Shown: in pieces, positions 59,878 to 64,000 of the stretch | Numbering within the stretch: position 1 is the stretch's first letter | Layout: each line of letters opens with the position of its first letter | Assembly (NCBI RefSeq): GCF_003387575.1 | Contig: NZ_QUAB01000042.1 | Span: forward strand, 59,621-123,620 | Length of the DNA stretch: 64,000 nt | Source of the DNA: Microbacterium bovistercoris | GTDB lineage: Bacteria; Actinomycetota; Actinomycetes; Actinomycetales; Microbacteriaceae | Direction of reading: 5' to 3' | The notes under the pieces: model-generated | Told to the model about the DNA's origin: nothing | The model's database searches: none | What the model saw: only the letters and a program-made list of their open reading frames with translations | Position numbers and translations under genes: made by a program

Positions 59878-61329
59878 CACCACGTCGGACAGGCTGCGGA
59901 TCACCGCCCGGCACACCGCCGCGGCCGCGCGCTCTGTCAGCGGCGACTCCATGATCGAGCGCCAGCGGCTGATCTCGGCCTCGGCGGCGGAGGCCACCTC
60001 GGCGTCCGACGCCTCATCCGGCAGTGCCAGCCGGGTGCGCGGCGCGACTCCGTCCGCTCCGAGGATCCGCTGCGCGCACAGCGCGTCATCGGGTTCCAGG
60101 GGCAGCCCGTCGGCCCGCGCCACCGCGAGCAGCGAGAGCTCGCGCAGCGTGTGCGCCGACGCGGTGAAGCGCTCGATACCCGCCCTGATCCGCTCGTCCC
60201 CCGGTCGCGGCGACCGCTCGACGAGTGCGCCGAGCTGCAGGATCACCCCGCGGGCCTTGAGCGTGGCCGCACGCGGATGGAACTGCTGCCGCACGAACTC
60301 CTGCAGCCCGTCGAGGCCGCTCTGCTCCACCATCGCGGCGGACAGCGCGGAGGAGCTGTCCGCTCCCCCGCGGATGATCGCGGTCGCCAGGCGCACGCCG
60401 AACATCCCGAAGCGGGCCAGCAGGTCCTGGCGCACCTGCGCACTGAGTCCGGCGGCATCGGCCACGCGCGTGAATCTGTCGGCCGACACCATCAGCCGCT
60501 CGCGGTCGGTGCGCTCCATGCCCGCCAGGGCGCGGAAGGCGATGAACTCGCTCTCGCGCAGTGTCCTCGCTCCCTCGGCGACCAACCCGGTGACCGGGAT
60601 CACGCCGAGGGCGAGGTGGGCGAGGTCGCCGTCGCGCTCGTAGCGGGCTGCCACCTTGCGGGCGGAGAGCAGCGAGTCGATGCGTCCGGAGCCGACCTCG
60701 TCGCAGCGCGAGAGCACCGCCACGGCGCACACGCTCTGAGCGGCGCCGGCCGCGGTGTCGCGGAACGCCTCCAGGAACTTCAGGTCCGAGCCGTGCAGGT
60801 GCCGCATCAGGTAGATGACGGCGTCGGCTGCGGACGGCGCCTCCTCGGGAGTGAGGAAGCGCGCGGCACGCGCCGAGGTGTCCTCGGACAAGGACGCGAT
60901 TCCGGGGGTGTCGATCAGGATCTGGTCCTTCAGGCCGCTGAGCGGCCAGCCCACGTCGATCCACTCGATCTCCTCCGCGGTGCGGCCACCGAGGTCGAAC
61001 TGGAGCAGGCCCTGATCGCGTCTGATCGCCATCCGCTGCGGGGGACCCTGCCTCAGGTGCATCGTGACCGTGGGCGTGGCCGAGTACCGGTACCAGGTGA
61101 CCACGCGAGTGCACTCGCCGGTGTCGGTGGCGGCGATCCGCTCCCCCAGCATCGCGTTGAGCAGCGTGGACTTGCCCGCTTTGACCATGCCGGCCACGGC
61201 AAGCCGGAGCGGCTCGTCCAGGCGCACCTCGAGCCGGTCGATGAGCGCGAGCGACTCCCGTTCGCCTTCGTAGATCTCGCGTGCGGTGCCGAGCAGTTCG
61301 CGGGTCTGCTCGATGACGTCGGCGGTCAT
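59698..61329 (-). CDS. iniC: IniC-like dynamin-family GTPase
   Basis: 543 residues. GTPase motifs: G1 GMVKAGKS (47-54), a G2-type Thr in TGECTRVVTW, G3 DTPG (140-143), G4 SRCD (207-210, usually TKxD). The C-terminal half is helical, as in bacterial dynamin-like proteins. The last ~50 residues are Pro/Gln/Arg-rich. It is co-translated with iniA (ATGA overlap at 61326-61329). IniC is the smaller partner of IniA in the mycobacterial iniBAC operon. The 3' end overlaps the opposing membrane-protein gene by 180 bp. Confidence 0.9.
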   Translation of the reverse strand: MTADVIEQTRELLGTAREIYEGERESLALIDRLEVRLDEPLRLAVAGMVKAGKSTLLNAMLGERIAATDTGECTRVVTWYRYSATPTVTMHLRQGPPQRMAIRRDQGLLQFDLGGRTAEEIEWIDVGWPLSGLKDQILIDTPGIASLSEDTSARAARFLTPEEAPSAADAVIYLMRHLHGSDLKFLEAFRDTAAGAAQSVCAVAVLSRCDEVGSGRIDSLLSARKVAARYERDGDLAHLALGVIPVTGLVAEGARTLRESEFIAFRALAGMERTDRERLMVSADRFTRVADAAGLSAQVRQDLLARFGMFGVRLATAIIRGGADSSSALSAAMVEQSGLDGLQEFVRQQFHPRAATLKARGVILQLGALVERSPRPGDERIRAGIERFTASAHTLRELSLLAVARADGLPLEPDDALCAQRILGADGVAPRTRLALPDEASDAEVASAAEAEISRWRSIMESPLTERAAAAVCRAVIRSLSDVVSELGAPRALRPAPHIDPPGGPGEGSGQDAEQQGEQDKRRLRRQKWLNPRSLLAERNPLR

Positions 61330-63215
61330 GACCGCGCCGCCGGGGCGATCATGCCGGCGGGCGGCCGGCGCGCGATGGCCGTCCCCGCTGCGGGCCCCGC
61401 CTCGAGCGGCTCCGGAAGCGCGGGGATCGCGCGACGCACCCGCTCGAGCTCGGCGAGGCGGCGCTTCAGCACGACCACGCGTTCGTCACGATTCGCTGCG
61501 AACGTTCCGGCGGCGGCCTTGGCGTTGGTCAGCGCCTCGGACAGCGACCTGTGCAGTTCCTCGGCCAGCGATCCGAAGTGGTCGCGCGCGTTGCGCTGCA
61601 CCTGGCGCAGTCTGTCCTTCAGCTGCTTGCCCACCTGGAACGTCACCTCGTCGATGTGCCGGCGCACGATCGCCTTCGCCTCCTGGCGGCGGCGCGAGAG
61701 CCTCGAGTTCATGTCCTCACGGTAGGCGCGCCGGCCGACCAGCACGCCGGCCAGCAGCGAGAGGGGGTTGATCAGGGCCATGCCGATCAGCCCGGTCGCG
61801 AGGCCCACCATCAGCACGCCGCCGTACGAACCGCGCACGCCGATGTAGATCTTCTCGGCGGCGCCCAGCTGCCCCGGATCCAGGCCGGCGATGTCGTCGA
61901 CCTGGTCGAGCGCGTCACGGGCGTCTCCTCGCGAGACCACAGGCACCTCGGTCTGGTCCTGGCTGAAGAGCTCGGCGACCTCCTCGGCCAGCCAGCGCGA
62001 GCGCTCATCGGTCCACACGAACGTCTCGGTGATCGCCGCGGTGACGCGCTGGTCGAGCCATTCCCGGAACTGGTCCCAGATCGGGCCGGGGTCGCCCTCG
62101 TCGATCGCCCGCTCGGCCTCGCGCTGCACGCGGCGCAGCCGGTCGCGCACATCGTGCTCCATGTCGGCGACGAGATCCGAGATCCCATCCGTCAGCGTCA
62201 CCTGCCAGCGGGCCGAGCGCCCGCGGAACTCGTCGGCGCGCGCCTTCGCCTCCTCCAGCTGCGCGATCATCCGCGGGGTGTCCTCCGGGTTCTGCAGCGC
62301 ATTCAGCTCGGCTTTCAGTGACATCGCGAGCTGCTCGACGATCGCGTTGAGATCGTGCGCGGCGCTGCGCTCGTGGATGGCCTCGGCCCGGCCGAGGATG
62401 CTGCGCCGCAGGTGCGACACCAGGGCGGGGAAGCCGGACTCGTCGTTCAGCTCGCGGTCCTGCATCTCGGCGGCCATCAGCCGCAGATCGCTGGACACGG
62501 CGAAGATCGGCACATCCCCTGTGGTGCTCAGATGCCGACGGTCGAGGTCTTCGATCCGCCGCCACTCCGGATAGAGGTCGGTCTTCGCCAGCACGGCCGC
62601 GACGTTCGGCGAGATCCGCATCGCATGGCGCAGGAACTGCACCTCGGGCTGGGTGTACTCCTGCGAGGCATCCGAGACCAGCAGCACGGCGTGCGCCGAC
62701 GACAGCGCGGCGAGCGTCGCGAGCGAGTTCGACGACTCCAGCCCGCCCACGCCCGGCGAGTCGACCAGTTCGAGGCCGCCGCGCAGGATCTCGCGGGGCA
62801 GCTGCACCTCGGCCGAGAGCACGCCGCGCTCGTTGCCGGGGTTGCCGCGCTCCGAGACGTAGTCGGCGAGCCGGTCGATCGGCACCTCTCTCCGCTCCGG
62901 CGGCGCGTCCGCGGAGGCACGCTCGATGACCCAGGCTGCCGCCTGATCGGCGTAGCCGACGACGGTCGGCACGCTGGTGGCGACGTCGTCGTCGACCGGG
63001 CACACCGGAGCGTTGACCAGTGCGTTGATGAGCTTGCTCTTGCCCTGCTTGAACTCCCCGACGACGATCACGCGGACCGCCGGATCGATCAGCCGTGCGC
63101 GGGTCGTCTCCAGCCGCGCCGCCAGATCGTTCCTGCCCGCGGACGCGGCGAGCTCCTCGACCGCCTTCGCGATGTCGAGGAGCGCCCGCTCGGTGTCCAT
63201 CCCCTGCTGCTGCAC
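61326..63215 (-). CDS. iniA: IniA-like dynamin-family GTPase
   Basis: 629 residues. G1 is GEFKQGKS (53-60), followed by PVCPVDDDVATSVPT, G3 DSPGVGG (152-158) and G4 AKTD (210-213). The membrane paddle is two helices at about 466-494 (GVLMVGLATGLIGMA, INPLSLLAGVLVG), flanked by long charged helices. In mycobacteria IniA is a membrane-remodelling dynamin needed for tolerance to isoniazid and ethambutol. The start is GTG 63215, because the next Met (63200) has no usable ribosome site. It is coupled to iniC downstream and lies 33 bp after the small acidic gene. Confidence 0.93.
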   Translation of the reverse strand: MQQQGMDTERALLDIAKAVEELAASAGRNDLAARLETTRARLIDPAVRVIVVGEFKQGKSKLINALVNAPVCPVDDDVATSVPTVVGYADQAAAWVIERASADAPPERREVPIDRLADYVSERGNPGNERGVLSAEVQLPREILRGGLELVDSPGVGGLESSNSLATLAALSSAHAVLLVSDASQEYTQPEVQFLRHAMRISPNVAAVLAKTDLYPEWRRIEDLDRRHLSTTGDVPIFAVSSDLRLMAAEMQDRELNDESGFPALVSHLRRSILGRAEAIHERSAAHDLNAIVEQLAMSLKAELNALQNPEDTPRMIAQLEEAKARADEFRGRSARWQVTLTDGISDLVADMEHDVRDRLRRVQREAERAIDEGDPGPIWDQFREWLDQRVTAAITETFVWTDERSRWLAEEVAELFSQDQTEVPVVSRGDARDALDQVDDIAGLDPGQLGAAEKIYIGVRGSYGGVLMVGLATGLIGMALINPLSLLAGVLVGRRAYREDMNSRLSRRRQEAKAIVRRHIDEVTFQVGKQLKDRLRQVQRNARDHFGSLAEELHRSLSEALTNAKAAAGTFAANRDERVVVLKRRLAELERVRRAIPALPEPLEAGPAAGTAIARRPPAGMIAPAARS

Positions 63216-63248
63216 GTGTCCCCCGCTGGTTCGTGTCGGCCTGCTCTG

Positions 63249-63467
63249 TCAGGCCAGAAGATCCGGTCCCGCGGCATCCGCGTCAGGACCGTCCGCCGGA
63301 TCCGCACCCCACAGCAGATCCGGGTCGAGGCCCGTCCAGTCCGCCTCGTCGACGTTCCGGATCTCCTCGGTGAAGGCGTTGCTCGTGAACGGGTCGAGCT
63401 CCGCACCCGCGCCGAAATGGTCGACCGCCGGCTCGTCAGCCGGGTCGCCATCCACGATCTCGAACAT
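63249..63467 (-). CDS. Small acidic protein between IniB-like and IniA genes
   Basis: 72 residues with 14 Asp and 6 Glu and only one Arg; no Cys, Lys or membrane helix. No family recognised. ATG 63467 follows GGGGAG by 6 nt, a good ribosome site, and it is in the ini operon direction. It could be an adaptor, an inhibitor of a GTPase partner, or a disordered binding protein. Third-base GC and the ribosome site support a real gene. Confidence 0.75.
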   Translation of the reverse strand: MFEIVDGDPADEPAVDHFGAGAELDPFTSNAFTEEIRNVDEADWTGLDPDLLWGADPADGPDADAAGPDLLA

Positions 63468-63508
63468 GATCCACTCCCCGCATCGGGTGTTCCTGGAGTG
63501 TAGTGGTG

Positions 63509-63541
63509 CTGCCCGGCCGCCCGCGAGGGGCGACCGGGCAG
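63509..63541 (-). terminator. Hairpin between IniB-like gene and the small acidic gene
   Basis: CTGCCCGG-C-CGCCC, GCGA, GGGCG-A-CCGGGCAG: a stem of 13-14 pairs with one mismatch, no T-tract. It may lower read-through so that the IniB-like protein is made in excess over IniA/IniC. Confidence 0.6.
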
Positions 63542-63558
63542 AGTGTACGACGTCTGTG

Positions 63559-64000
63559 TCAGAAGTCGAGCTCGTTCGCGTCGCCGCCGGGGCTCAGCAC
63601 GTTCGAGTTGTCGACATCCACGTCCACGTCGACGTCGGGGTTGACCGAGTTGTCCTGGAAGGAGTCGTCGACCGACCAGTTGTCGGAGTTGTCCGAGTTG
63701 TCCTGGAACGAGTCGTTGATCTCCCAGTTGTCGGAGAAGTCCTCGTTGAAGGAGTCCGTGGCGTAGCGGTTCCCGATCGAGATGTCGCCGACGGTGATGT
63801 CGGTGTCGATGTTGCGCACGTCGACGTCTCCGCCGGCCGCGATCGAGTTGTCTCCCGAGGCCACCTGGCTGCTCTGGCCGAAGTACTGGTTGACGTTGCC
63901 GCCCTCGGCGTCGCCGCCGTTCGCCCAGGCGTTGCCGGCGTCGCCGCCGTTCGCGCCGCCGCCGTCCGCCAGCGAGCCCGCAGCGCCGCCGGCGCCGGTC
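63559..64000 (-). CDS. IniB-like protein, N-terminal part outside window
   Basis: About 147 residues are visible; the start lies beyond 64000. The visible part begins Gly/Asn-rich (GGANGGDAGNAWANGGDA), as in mycobacterial IniB. It continues EGGNVNQYFGQSSQVASGDN and NIDTDITVGDISIGN, and ends with repeats of DSFQDNS and DNW and a VDVDVDVDNSN stretch. The block ASGDxxIAAGxD ... DxxVGDxSxGN is shared with the plus-strand IniB-like protein, so they are paralogues. It is first of the iniB-small-iniA-iniC series. A later GTG at 63864 is internal, not the start. Confidence 0.85.
   Translation of the reverse strand, partial: TGAGGAAGSLADGGGANGGDAGNAWANGGDAEGGNVNQYFGQSSQVASGDNSIAAGGDVDVRNIDTDITVGDISIGNRYATDSFNEDFSDNWEINDSFQDNSDNSDNWSVDDSFQDNSVNPDVDVDVDVDNSNVLSPGGDANELDF

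Noticed and set aside
63559..63864. Treating the IniB-like end as a complete 101-residue gene starting at 63864
   Set aside because: The frame stays open to the window edge with Gly/Asn-rich coding text matching IniB, so the GTG at 63864 is internal.

Overview
The window is high-GC, tightly packed DNA from an actinobacterium. The gene content (sucCD, guaB/guaB3/guaA, PerM-purN-purH, an ECF42 sigma factor with a DGPF partner, iniBAC-like dynamins, F420-type oxidoreductases, an LSR-style NHEJ ligase and polymerase, SURF1) together with the very frequent word GGATGCC suggests Microbacteriaceae, most likely Microbacterium or a close relative. That assignment is by family recognition only. I see no rRNA, tRNA, CRISPR array, insertion sequence, prophage or replication origin. 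Most of the window reads as core chromosome. The last 10 kb is more specialised.

Layout. 1-3.9 kb: a truncated ABC exporter half-transporter preceded by a promoter and a 23-codon leader ORF, then ogt and an Ada/AlkA fusion (alkylation repair). 3.9-9.0 kb: purine genes (purH, purN, a PerM/DUF6350 membrane protein) and a divergent NCS2 purine permease. 9.0-14.2 kb: a VOC/TetR divergent pair, an F420-type oxidoreductase, sucCD, a second TetR and a Cys-tailed unknown. 14.2-18.5 kb: an FAD oxidoreductase, an ATP-dependent DNA ligase, a second F420-type enzyme and a LigD-type polymerase. 18.5-25.3 kb: an iron-box-controlled heme oxygenase fusion, SseB-like protein, PcrA/UvrD helicase, glycerophosphodiesterase and a Bax-inhibitor-1 protein. 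25.3-31.9 kb: ECF42 sigma with its DGPF protein, AlkD-like glycosylase, lactate dehydrogenase, a TPM-domain surface protein and a HAD phosphatase. 32-47 kb: guaA, a 1,424-residue secreted nuclease/nucleotidase, SURF1, guaB3, an ABC-F protein, a PLP decarboxylase with an MFS transporter, DUF2277 and guaB. 47-53.7 kb: a branched-chain amino acid ABC system (livHMGF plus divergent binding protein) and rarD.

53.8-64 kb is the most interesting part. On the plus strand lie a membrane-anchored Hsp70/actin-fold ATPase with a Pro-rich tail, a large ATPase-LuxR regulator, an IniB-like protein and a four-helix membrane protein. Facing them on the minus strand lie a second IniB-like protein (running off the window), a 72-residue acidic protein, and the dynamin-like GTPases IniA and IniC. 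This looks like an expanded version of the mycobacterial iniBAC cell-envelope stress system. The two arms collide in a 180-bp antisense overlap.

Genome-scale signals seen by eye: a heavily over-used word GGATGC(C) whose inverted pairs close the loop of four transcription terminators; two families of intergenic repeats; and a recurring leaderless promoter pattern (a TAGGCT/TAGGAT -10 box exactly 6 nt before the start codon).
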